Of a stretch of DNA of 5,007 bases, positions 1 through 4,292 are shown one piece after another (position 1 is the first letter of the stretch; each line of letters begins with the position of its first letter). The translations under genes and the position numbers were made by a program. Source of the DNA: Patescibacteria group bacterium (GTDB lineage: Bacteria; Patescibacteriota; Minisyncoccia; Minisyncoccales; CG1-02-41-26). The stretch lies in assembly GCA_018830365.1 (NCBI GenBank), contig JAHJSK010000042.1, forward strand, positions 1 to 5,007, read 5' to 3'. Below the pieces are notes generated by a model that saw only the letters and a list, made by a program, of their open reading frames with translations, was not told where the DNA came from and ran no database searches.

Positions 1-140
1 AGTCATAATATTTTCTTAGGTTGATTAAATCGTTCGCTTAATTATTTCGACCTTTTGCTCTAAGAAAATTATGACACAAAATTGTTAAGGTAGGACATTT
101 CTAAATTGCTCAACTAGGACATTATCATATTGCCGCGACA
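1..140. mobile_element. Possible truncated insertion-sequence terminus
   Basis: The stretch contains two direct copies of TAGGACATT (91-99 and 115-123, 24-bp period), each followed by an AT-rich tail ending in ATTG. It then runs to TGCCGCGACA at 131-140, where the sequence character changes. Spaced subterminal repeats next to a terminal sequence that reads TGTCGCGGCA on the minus strand resemble the ends of IS481- or IS21-type elements. On that reading the body of the element lies left of the window. No transposase coding is visible here and no second terminus or target duplication can be identified, so the assignment is an inference. Confidence 0.35.
2..75. repeat. Imperfect inverted repeat / hairpin
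   Basis: Arm 2-19 and arm 60-75 are complementary over 16 bp, with a 2-nt AT bulge in the left arm (GTCATAAT / ATTATGAC outside, TTTCTTAG / CTAAGAAA inside). The 40-nt loop contains a smaller GGTTGA/TCGACC pairing. It could be the transcription stop of a gene lying to the left, or an internal palindrome of the putative element. There is no clear T-run after the right arm. Confidence 0.4.
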
Positions 141-156
141 GGTATGCTGATTAGGG

Positions 157-186
157 TTGACATACTATCTGTGGATTTGATAGAAT
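157..186 (+). promoter_or_regulatory. Sigma70-type promoter upstream of tuf
   Basis: A perfect -35 TTGACA (157-162) is followed after 18 bp by TAGAAT (181-186), one mismatch from TATAAT. It starts 17 bases after the putative IS terminus and points toward tuf. If used, it would give a leader of about 270 nt containing the hairpins at 217-246 and 284-333. Seen in sequence only; activity is inferred. Confidence 0.5.
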
Positions 187-216
187 AAATTTTGTAAAAA
201 ATTGCTATTTTATTTT

Positions 217-246
217 TTTTGTTATACAATTACAATTATAACAAAA
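217..246. repeat. AT-rich hairpin in tuf leader
   Basis: TTTTGTTATA (217-226) pairs perfectly with TATAACAAAA (237-246) around a 10-nt loop, and the helix can continue past a T:T mismatch into flanking T and A runs. Its composition suits a bidirectional terminator or a leader structure. It lies between the two candidate tuf promoters, so it could shield tuf from the upstream one. Confidence 0.4.
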
Positions 247-283
247 TAAAAAAAAGACAAACAGATAAGTTTAAAAAATATTC

Positions 284-333
284 ACCCGCCTAAATTTTTA
301 GTCTTTAAAAATTTTAAAAAAATTTTGGCGGGT
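284..333. repeat. Dispersed palindrome, copy 1 (ACCCGCC...GGCGGGT)
   Basis: ACCCGCC (284-290) pairs with GGCGGGT (327-333). After one mismatch the helix continues as AAATTTTT/AAAAATTT, enclosing a short AT-rich loop. The same design, a GC-rich outer clamp with an AAATTTT-type inner stem, recurs at 1701-1734. The isolated GC-rich clamp in very AT-rich DNA suggests a small palindromic element rather than ordinary leader sequence. It also forms a hairpin in the tuf leader if transcription starts at the 157-186 promoter. Confidence 0.6.
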
Positions 334-420
334 AAAGGTCGGATCCATTTAAAATAAATTGAATGGTAAAAAATTAAACAAATTTCCTTGAATAAAATTA
401 AAAAATTCATTGAACCTTGT

Positions 421-448
421 TTGACATTTTATTTTTTTAGAATAAAAT
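421..448 (+). promoter_or_regulatory. Proximal tuf promoter
   Basis: A perfect TTGACA (421-426) is followed by TAAAAT (443-448) at 16-bp spacing. An overlapping better -10, TATAAT (448-453), sits at 21 bp, which is too far for the same -35. Transcription from here would start about 10 nt before the tuf ATG and give an almost leaderless mRNA. This fits the absence of a Shine-Dalgarno sequence there. Confidence 0.5.
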
Positions 449-466
449 ATAATACAAAATAAAATT

Positions 467-1660
467 ATGGCTGAAAAATTTGAAAGAGTAAAACCGCATT
501 TAAATATCGGCACAATTGGTCATGTTGACCACGGAAAAACCACCTTAACCGCGGCTATTTTGAAATACACGGGGTTAAAAGGATTGAGGGCCTCAAAAAA
601 ATCTATTGATGAGATTGATTCAGCTCCTGAAGAAAAGGCGCGTGGAGTAACAATAAATATTTGCCACACAGAACTTGAAACCGCAAACAGACATTACGCT
701 TTGATTGATTGCCCTGGCCACGCTGATTATATTAAAAATATGATCACGGGCGCGGCTCAAATGGATGGCGCTATTTTAGTTGTTGCGGCTTCAGATGGTC
801 CAATGCCTCAAACACGGGAACACATTCTTTTAGCAAGACAAGTTGGGTTGCCGTTTTTGGTTGTTTTTTTGAACAAATGCGATCAAGTAGACGACCCGGA
901 AATGATTGGTCTTGTTGAAGAAGAAATAAGAGAGCTTTTGGAAAAATATGGATTTCCAGGCAAAGAAGTTCCGATTGTAAGAGGTTCAGCGTTGAAAGCA
1001 TTAGAAGCCACTTCCATAGAAGACGCGGCTGTTCAACCTATTGAGGAATTGTTGACCAAAGTTGACGCATATTTTCCAGAGCCAGTCAGGGTCTTGGACA
1101 AACCATTTTTAATGCCTATTGAAGATGTTTTTTCCATTGAAGGAAGGGGAACCGTGGCCACTGGAAGAGTGGAAAGGGGAATAGTTAAATCAGGAGAAGA
1201 AATTGAAATAATTGGCTTAAAAGAGAGTCAAAAAACAGTGGTTATCAGCGTAGAAATGTTTAATAAGTCATTAGATGAAGCAAGAGCAGGCGACAATGTG
1301 GGCATTTTGCTTCGTGGTTTAAAAAAGGAAGACATTGAAAGGGGACAGGTTATTTGCAAGCCAGGAACAATCACTCCTCATACGGAATTTGAAGCGGAAA
1401 TCTACATTTTAACCAAAGAAGAGGGCGGCCGACACACACCTTTTTTCACTGGGTACAAGCCGCAATTCTTTATTAGAACATGCGACATTACTGGAGATGT
1501 TGCGCTTCCAGCTGGTGTGGAAATGGTGATGCCTGGGGACACGGTTAATGTTAAGATTAAATTAATAGCTCCTGTGGCTCTGGAAGAAAAACAGAAATTT
1601 GCTATTAGGGAAGGAGGAAAAACAGTTGGAGCAGGAGCAGTGGTTAAAATAGAGAAATAG
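467..1660 (+). CDS. tuf: Elongation factor Tu
   Basis: Cytoplasmic GTPase that delivers aminoacyl-tRNA to the ribosomal A site. The 397-residue length is normal for bacterial EF-Tu. The G domain shows the P-loop GHVDHGKTT at residues 18-26, RGVTIN in switch I (59-64), DCPGH at 81-85, NKCD at 136-139 and SAL at 174-176. Domains 2 and 3 follow, with the conserved GRGTVATGRVERG segment near 225, the GGRHTPFF segment near 320 and the C-terminal FAIREGGKTVGAG. The ATG start is supported by the conserved N-terminus (EKFERVKPH) and a stop-rich AT stretch upstream. No Shine-Dalgarno motif precedes it. Two promoter candidates lie upstream, and rpsJ follows after 131 bp, as in the usual str-to-S10 gene order. 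All GTPase motifs are intact and I see no anomaly in the protein. Confidence 0.98.
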   Translation: MAEKFERVKPHLNIGTIGHVDHGKTTLTAAILKYTGLKGLRASKKSIDEIDSAPEEKARGVTINICHTELETANRHYALIDCPGHADYIKNMITGAAQMDGAILVVAASDGPMPQTREHILLARQVGLPFLVVFLNKCDQVDDPEMIGLVEEEIRELLEKYGFPGKEVPIVRGSALKALEATSIEDAAVQPIEELLTKVDAYFPEPVRVLDKPFLMPIEDVFSIEGRGTVATGRVERGIVKSGEEIEIIGLKESQKTVVISVEMFNKSLDEARAGDNVGILLRGLKKEDIERGQVICKPGTITPHTEFEAEIYILTKEEGGRHTPFFTGYKPQFFIRTCDITGDVALPAGVEMVMPGDTVNVKIKLIAPVALEEKQKFAIREGGKTVGAGAVVKIEK

Positions 1661-1685
1661 AGGGTTAAAATATAAAGATAACCCT
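1661..1685 (+). terminator. Hairpin directly after tuf stop
   Basis: AGGGTTA (1661-1667) begins at the base after the TAG stop and pairs perfectly with TAACCCT (1679-1685) around an 11-nt loop. There is no T-run afterwards, so it may be an attenuator or a 3'-end stabiliser rather than a full intrinsic terminator. Confidence 0.3.
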
Positions 1686-1700
1686 ATATAATCTGTGCTC

Positions 1701-1734
1701 GCCCACCTAAATTTTCGGAAAAATTTTGGTGGGC
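1701..1734. repeat. Dispersed palindrome, copy 2 (GCCCACC...GGTGGGC)
   Basis: GCCCACC (1701-1707) pairs with GGTGGGC (1728-1734). After one T:T mismatch the helix continues as AAATTTT/AAAATTT. It has the same clamp-plus-inner-stem design as 284-333, but with a 7-bp clamp changed in a compensated way (CCCGCC/GGCGGG there, CCCACC/GGTGGG here). It occupies the tuf-rpsJ spacer and overlaps an upstream in-frame TTG of rpsJ, which argues against that TTG as the start. Confidence 0.6.
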
Positions 1735-1741
1735 TCGCTCG

Positions 1742-1756
1742 TCCCGCTTAGCGGGA
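1742..1756. repeat. Short palindrome TCCCGC-TTA-GCGGGA
   Basis: A perfect 6-bp stem (1742-1747 with 1751-1756) with a TTA loop, followed by CTCGCTTCGCTTGATTA. Related copies are seen at 2189-2203 (same stem, TAT loop), inside a coding region at about 3590-3622, and in inverted orientation at 3771-3808. The 12-mer CTCGCTCGTCCC leading into this copy (1734-1745) is exactly repeated, inverted, at 3797-3808. Confidence 0.6.
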
Positions 1757-1791
1757 TCTCGCTTCGCTTGATTATAATTAATAGAAATAAA

Positions 1792-2184
1792 ATGGAGGAG
1801 ACAAAAAAAATAAAAACAAGCTCCATAAAAGAAAAAACTTCTGATGGAGCGAAGAGGAAAAAAGAGAAAGAAGAAGAGAGAGCTCAATTGCGGCTCAAGC
1901 TTCGTTCTTATGACAGCAAAGTAATGGATAAAAGTTGCCATCAGATTGTTGAAATGGCAGATAGGTCAGGAGTTAGAATTGTCGGACCTGTTCCCATGCC
2001 TACTGAATTTCATCGCTACACAGTAAATCGTTCAACTTTTGTGCATAAAAATGCTAGGGAGCAATTTGAGATGAGATTTCATAAACGGCTGATTGAGGTT
2101 ATGAATCCTAATCAAAAATTTATGGATTTTTTGAGAGAGCTAACATTGCCCACAGGTGTGGACATTGAAGTTAAGGCGATTTAG
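1792..2184 (+). CDS. rpsJ: 30S ribosomal protein S10
   Basis: Ribosomal protein of the small-subunit head, also known from other bacteria as NusE, a transcription antitermination partner. The S10 fold runs from about residue 32 to 130, with recognisable family segments RLKLRSYDSKVMD (34-46), GPVPMPTEFHRYTVNRS (65-81), FVHKNAREQFEMRFHKRLIEV (83-103) and TLPTGVDIE (118-126). The protein is 130 residues against about 102 in E. coli. The excess is a lysine/glutamate-rich N-terminal tail (residues 1-31). I chose ATG 1792 because an in-frame TTG at 1726 would place the 1728-1756 palindromes inside the protein. There is no Shine-Dalgarno sequence upstream, but GGAGGAG overlaps the start codon (1794-1800). 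A TATAAT (1773-1778) lies just upstream without a clear -35. tuf precedes and rplC follows. Confidence 0.95.
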   Translation: MEETKKIKTSSIKEKTSDGAKRKKEKEEERAQLRLKLRSYDSKVMDKSCHQIVEMADRSGVRIVGPVPMPTEFHRYTVNRSTFVHKNAREQFEMRFHKRLIEVMNPNQKFMDFLRELTLPTGVDIEVKAI

Positions 2185-2188
2185 TTGG

Positions 2189-2203
2189 TCCCGCTATGCG
2201 GGA
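2189..2203. repeat. Short palindrome TCCCGC-TAT-GCGGGA
   Basis: A perfect 6-bp stem (2189-2194 with 2198-2203) starting 4 nt after the rpsJ stop. The stem is identical to the one at 1742-1756 with a different 3-nt loop, so rpsJ is bracketed by two copies of the same small palindrome. Tandem CACTACT-type triplets follow (2220-2234). Confidence 0.6.
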
Positions 2204-2245
2204 TAGTTGGTAGTTTTACTCACTACTCACTACTATCAAGAGGAT

Positions 2246-2280
2246 AGAAATGCCGGGGACTAAATCCCGGCATTTCTTTG
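2246..2280 (+). terminator. Intrinsic terminator-like hairpin after rpsJ
   Basis: AGAAATGCCGGG (2246-2257) pairs perfectly with CCCGGCATTTCT (2266-2277), a 12-bp stem with an 8-nt loop, followed by only a short TTG tract. It is the strongest hairpin in the ribosomal-protein part of the window. It would tend to separate rpsJ and rplC transcripts, which in most bacteria are co-transcribed. The weak T-run leaves open that it is a repeat or processing site instead. Confidence 0.5.
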
Positions 2281-2296
2281 TCCAAATGATTATTAA

Positions 2297-2351
2297 ATTC
2301 CGTGTTCTTCCGCGAAATCTTCGCAGATTTACATAGATAATTACACGGAAT
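2297..2351. repeat. Two-tier palindromic element upstream of rplC
   Basis: Outer arms ATTCCGTGT (2297-2305) and ACACGGAAT (2343-2351) are perfectly complementary. Inside them AAATCT (2315-2320) and AGATTT (2325-2330) close a TCGC loop. This nested design, with a CG-containing centre, fits a compact mobile palindrome or a structured leader of rplC, whose ATG lies 45 nt downstream. Confidence 0.55.
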
Positions 2352-2395
2352 AATACAAGTTATAAGAATTTTGCAACTTAAAATAAGTAAAATAT

Positions 2396-3010
2396 ATGAA
2401 ATTTTTATTAGGAAAAAAATTGGAAATGAGTCAGATTTTTAATGACAAAACCGTGGTGCCCATAACTTTAATTTCGGCAGGACCTTGTTTTGTTACACAA
2501 GTAAAGACAAAAGAAAAAGATAAATATCAATCTGTTCAGATTGGTTTTGAAAAATTGGATCCAAAAAAAGTAAAAAAATCTCAAAAAAATAAAGAGTTTA
2601 GATATTTAAAAGAATTTAAAATTGATGATTTGGAAATCGCGGATTATGAATTGGGAAAAAAAATTGATGTTGCGACATTTAAAGAAGGAGACAGAGTAAA
2701 AATTTCCGGGATCAACAAGGGAAAAGGATTTCAAGGCGCGGTAAAAAAATGGGGTTTTTCAGGGAGAAATGCCACTCATGGCGTAAAACACGAACATCGA
2801 ACATTGGGTTCGGTCGGCGCTACTGGCCCGCAAAAAGTTTTTAAAGGAAAAAAAATGCATGGAAGAATGGGCAATAAAAGAGTAACAATAAAAAATTTGG
2901 AAATAGTTAAAATTGATTTAAAAAATAATTTAATTGCCGTCAAAGGCGCTGTGCCCGGGAGAAGGGACACTCTTTTGGAAATTTCTAATTCTCAAATGTC
3001 CAATGTCTAA
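2396..3010 (+). CDS. rplC: 50S ribosomal protein L3
   Basis: Large-subunit protein that binds 23S rRNA early in assembly; its internal loop reaches toward the peptidyl transferase centre. The 204-residue length is typical. Visible family features are the N-terminal LGKKLEMSQIF (5-15), the GINKGKGFQGAVKKWGF signature (105-121), the loop NATHGVKHEHRTLGSVGATGPQKVFKGKKM (125-154), GRMGNKRVT (156-164) and the C-terminal VKGAVPGRRDTLL (182-194). The start matches the family N-terminus (MKFLLGKK, compare MIGLVGKK in E. coli). No Shine-Dalgarno sequence precedes it. The last eight or so residues (SNSQMSNV) do not resemble the E. coli C-terminus and are encoded by the left half of an inverted repeat that spans the stop codon. 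The gene normally downstream, rplD, is absent. Confidence 0.97.
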   Translation: MKFLLGKKLEMSQIFNDKTVVPITLISAGPCFVTQVKTKEKDKYQSVQIGFEKLDPKKVKKSQKNKEFRYLKEFKIDDLEIADYELGKKIDVATFKEGDRVKISGINKGKGFQGAVKKWGFSGRNATHGVKHEHRTLGSVGATGPQKVFKGKKMHGRMGNKRVTIKNLEIVKIDLKNNLIAVKGAVPGRRDTLLEISNSQMSNV

Positions 3011-3040
3011 ATTTTTGATTATTAGAATTTAGGCATTTGA
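2992..3040 (+). repeat. Inverted repeat spanning the rplC stop codon
   Basis: TCAAATG (2992-2998) pairs with CATTTGA (3034-3040), and CTAAATT (3007-3013) pairs with AATTTAG (3026-3032). The left arm has an 8-nt bulge and the loop is 12 nt. CCTTTTATTG follows, so it may serve as a weak terminator for rplC. The left arm encodes the last residues of L3, including the stop, suggesting the repeat overlaps or replaced the original gene end. Confidence 0.4.
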
Positions 3041-3067
3041 CCTTTTATTGGGGTTTAGGTGAATTAG

Positions 3068-3757
3068 GTGAATTGGGACTTATTGAATGAATTTACATTT
3101 ATGTTTGTTCTTGTTGCTCAATTGGTTTTAATATGTAGCGCCATAGGAATGATAGTAATTATTATTCGCATGGTTCCTGTTTTGAAAAATTTGCCGGCAT
3201 CTCTCTGCCAAAAGCAGTGGAGCAAAAACATTGTTTCGGAAAAAAAATTTTCCTTGTTTTTAATTTTAAGAGTATTTAAAGAAAAAATCAAAAAAAATTT
3301 TCTTATTTTTTTTGATTTTTTTTCTGCAGGATTTAAAAAGTTGTATTTTTTAAAAAATTTTTTTGTAAAAATAAAAATATACGGATTTATGACCGCGACG
3401 CTATGTATTTTTAAAACTTTGCGAGATTATATATTTTTATTTTACAAAAACCTTATAAAATTTTGTGGTCTATGCATTTTTTCTTTGTCGCAACTTTGGT
3501 CTCGGCTTTGGCAAAATAAAAGAACTGGCACTAATTCATGGGTTCATGTCCGTGAAATTTTGCCCAAAAATATAAAATCAATTTCGGTTAGTTCGCCCCA
3601 CTTAGCGTGGCTTCGCTTAATAATCAAAAATTTAAATTTTCCAAAAAATTTTTTTCTAAAATTTAAAAAACCAAAACAAGAATGCGTGAATGAAAAAACA
3701 AAACTTTCCAAAAATTACTGGAGTAGAATTAAAAAAGGTCTAAAAATGTCAAAGTGA
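3068..3757 (+). CDS. Unrecognised Lys/Phe-rich putative membrane protein
   Basis: I do not recognise this 229-residue protein. Residues 11-35 are strongly hydrophobic (FMFVLVAQLVLIC, then IGMIVIII) and look like one N-terminal membrane segment. The rest is rich in Phe, Lys, Leu and Ile with many basic residues (predicted strongly basic), with weaker hydrophobic stretches around 53-85 and 105-145. No catalytic motif is visible. The GTG start at 3068 follows an in-frame TAG inside a 9-bp tandem duplication (AGGTGAATT at 3057-3065 and 3066-3074); ATG 3101 (residue 12) is an alternative that would keep the membrane segment. Residues about 175-185 (SSPHLAWLRLI) are encoded by a copy of the dispersed palindrome family. 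The position after rplC is normally occupied by rplD. Much of the amino-acid bias follows from A/T-rich DNA, so a spurious or decaying reading frame remains possible. Confidence 0.55.
   Translation: MNWDLLNEFTFMFVLVAQLVLICSAIGMIVIIIRMVPVLKNLPASLCQKQWSKNIVSEKKFSLFLILRVFKEKIKKNFLIFFDFFSAGFKKLYFLKNFFVKIKIYGFMTATLCIFKTLRDYIFLFYKNLIKFCGLCIFSLSQLWSRLWQNKRTGTNSWVHVREILPKNIKSISVSSPHLAWLRLIIKNLNFPKNFFLKFKKPKQECVNEKTKLSKNYWSRIKKGLKMSK
3590..3622 (+). repeat. Palindrome copy inside a coding sequence
   Basis: CCCCACTTAGCGTGG followed by CTTCGCTTAATAAT matches the 1743-1776 repeat (CCCGCTTAGCGGG, CTTCGCTTGATTAT) apart from a 4-6 nt deletion and point changes. Residual CCAC/GTGG pairing surrounds TTAGC. 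The reading frame stays open through it. The similarity is judged by eye. Confidence 0.45.
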
Positions 3758-3770
3758 TTTATTTTCAAAC

Positions 3771-3808
3771 GAAGCCCCGCTAATTGGGGAAATGGTGGGA
3801 CGAGCGAG
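3771..3808 (-). repeat. Inverted copy of the TTAGCGGG/CTCGCTCGTCCC repeat
   Basis: On the minus strand this reads CTCGCTCGTCCC (from 3808 down to 3797), then ACCATTTCCCCAATTAGCGGGG and CTTCG. It shares the exact 12-mer CTCGCTCGTCCC and the TTAGCGGG...CTTCG core with 1734-1767, in opposite orientation. An internal CCCC/GGGG stem (3775-3778 with 3785-3788) can form. It begins 14 bases after the stop of the preceding reading frame. Confidence 0.55.
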
Positions 3809-3825
3809 TGCCGATAATAAAATTA

Positions 3826-3857
3826 AAAATGTTTTAATTTTAAAATTTTAACATTTT
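3826..3857. terminator. AT-rich hairpin, possible bidirectional terminator
   Basis: A 32-bp near-palindrome: AAAATGTT (3826-3833) pairs with AACATTTT (3850-3857). After two T:T mismatches AATTT/AAATT pairs in the centre. The outer strands are A-rich at the 5' side and T-rich at the 3' side on both strands, as in bidirectional terminators. It lies between the 3068-3757 frame and the tRNA island. Confidence 0.45.
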
Positions 3858-3868
3858 ACATTGTCATT

Positions 3869-3922
3869 CCCGCCTGCATCGCTATGCAAAGCGTTGCAGG
3901 CGGGCAAAGCGTTGCAGGCGGG
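3869..3922. repeat. GC-rich palindrome with 18-bp tandem duplication
   Basis: CCCGCCTGCA (3869-3878) pairs perfectly with TGCAGGCGGG (3895-3904), and CGC/GCG inside extends the stem. The right part, CAAAGCGTTGCAGGCGGG, is then repeated exactly (3887-3904 and 3905-3922). The same GTTGCAGGCGGG arm ends each unit of the 40-bp array at 4021-4193, so this is the stand-alone form of the palindrome that also sits inside the tRNA gene. Confidence 0.75.
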
Positions 3923-4020
3923 GCAACACTTTTGTTCCGATATTCTTCTCGACTAAAGTTGGGATTAGCATATCGCGAGCCCTCAATTTTGTTTAAAAAT
4001 TTGCCGAGATAGCTCAGCGG

Positions 4021-4193
4021 TAGACCTGCCCGCATCGGCTTACGCCGAAGGCGTTGCAGGTAGACCTGCCCGCATCGGCTTACGCCGAAGGCGTTGCAGG
4101 CGGGCCTGCCCGCATCGGCTTACGCCGAAGGCGTTGCAGGCGGGCCTGCCCGCATCGGCTTACGCCGAAGGCGTTGCAGGCGGGCCTGCCCGC
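4021..4193. repeat. 40-bp tandem palindromic repeat, 4.3 copies
   Basis: Exact 40-bp period at 4021, 4061, 4101 and 4141, with a 13-nt partial fifth copy (4181-4193). Bases 5-40 of every unit are identical; the first four bases are TAGA in copies 1-2 and CGGG in copies 3-4. Each unit contains TCGGC-TTAC-GCCGA, a 5-bp hairpin, inside CCTGC...GCAGG arms. Unit junctions are themselves palindromic, GCAGGT-AG-ACCTGC or GCAGGC-GG-GCCTGC. The TAGA of the first unit is the tRNA's own D-arm sequence. Units abut with no spacers, so this is not a CRISPR array. Confidence 0.95.
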
Positions 4194-4292
4194 CATAGCC
4201 TGAGCCCCTTTAGTTCAGTGGCAGAACAGTGGTTTTGTAAACCACATACGTCAGTTCGATTCTGGCAGGGGGCTTTGGCGATGGCAGGCGGG
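4185..4292. mobile_element. Palindromic element enclosing a tRNA gene
   Basis: Left arm 4185-4200 (CCTGCCCGCCATAGCC) and right arm 4277-4292 (GGCGATGGCAGGCGGG) match as inverted repeats at 13 of 16 positions. They enclose a complete tRNA-Thr with only 3 nt on the left and 2 nt on the right. The right arm ends exactly where the interrupted host tRNA resumes (4293). The arms belong to the same CCCGCC/GGCGGG family as 3869-3904. I infer a non-autonomous palindromic element carrying a tRNA gene; no transposase is encoded in it. Confidence 0.45.
4204..4274 (+). tRNA. tRNA-Thr(UGU), complete, inside the insert
   Basis: A 71-nt cloverleaf: acceptor GCCCCTT (4204-4210) with AGGGGGC (4267-4273, one T-G pair), D-stem GTTC/GAAC with loop AGTGGCA, anticodon stem GTGGT/ACCAC with loop TTTGTAA (anticodon TGT at 4236-4238), variable ATAC, T-stem GTCAG/CTGGC (one T-G pair) with loop TTCGATT, and discriminator T. 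G1-C72, C2-G71 and the UGU anticodon fit threonine. No CCA is encoded. The sequence differs throughout from the interrupted tRNA-Thr around it, so it is not a recent copy of its host gene. It lies between inverted-repeat arms. Confidence 0.87.

Noticed and set aside
771..1001. Minus-strand open frame opposite tuf
   Set aside because: It lies entirely within the unambiguous EF-Tu gene and has no family features.
1687..1692. TATAAT as a promoter between tuf and rpsJ
   Set aside because: No acceptable -35 lies 16-18 bp upstream; in AT-rich spacers such hexamers are expected by chance.
1726..1791. Longer rpsJ starting at TTG 1726
   Set aside because: It would translate the 1728-1756 palindromes, adding residues unlike any S10. 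ATG 1792 lies just downstream.
1684..1941. Minus-strand open frame opposite the start of rpsJ
   Set aside because: It is a shadow of the lysine-rich rpsJ N-terminus, giving a Phe-rich translation with no recognisable family.
2776..2970. Minus-strand open frame opposite rplC
   Set aside because: It lies entirely within the unambiguous L3 gene and has no family features.
3923..4002. A further complete tRNA gene
   Set aside because: Only about 20 bases resemble the tRNA-Thr junction; no anticodon stem, T-arm or acceptor pairing follows.
4021..4193. CRISPR array
   Set aside because: The 40-bp units abut directly, without unique spacers, and each unit is itself palindromic. This is a tandem repeat.
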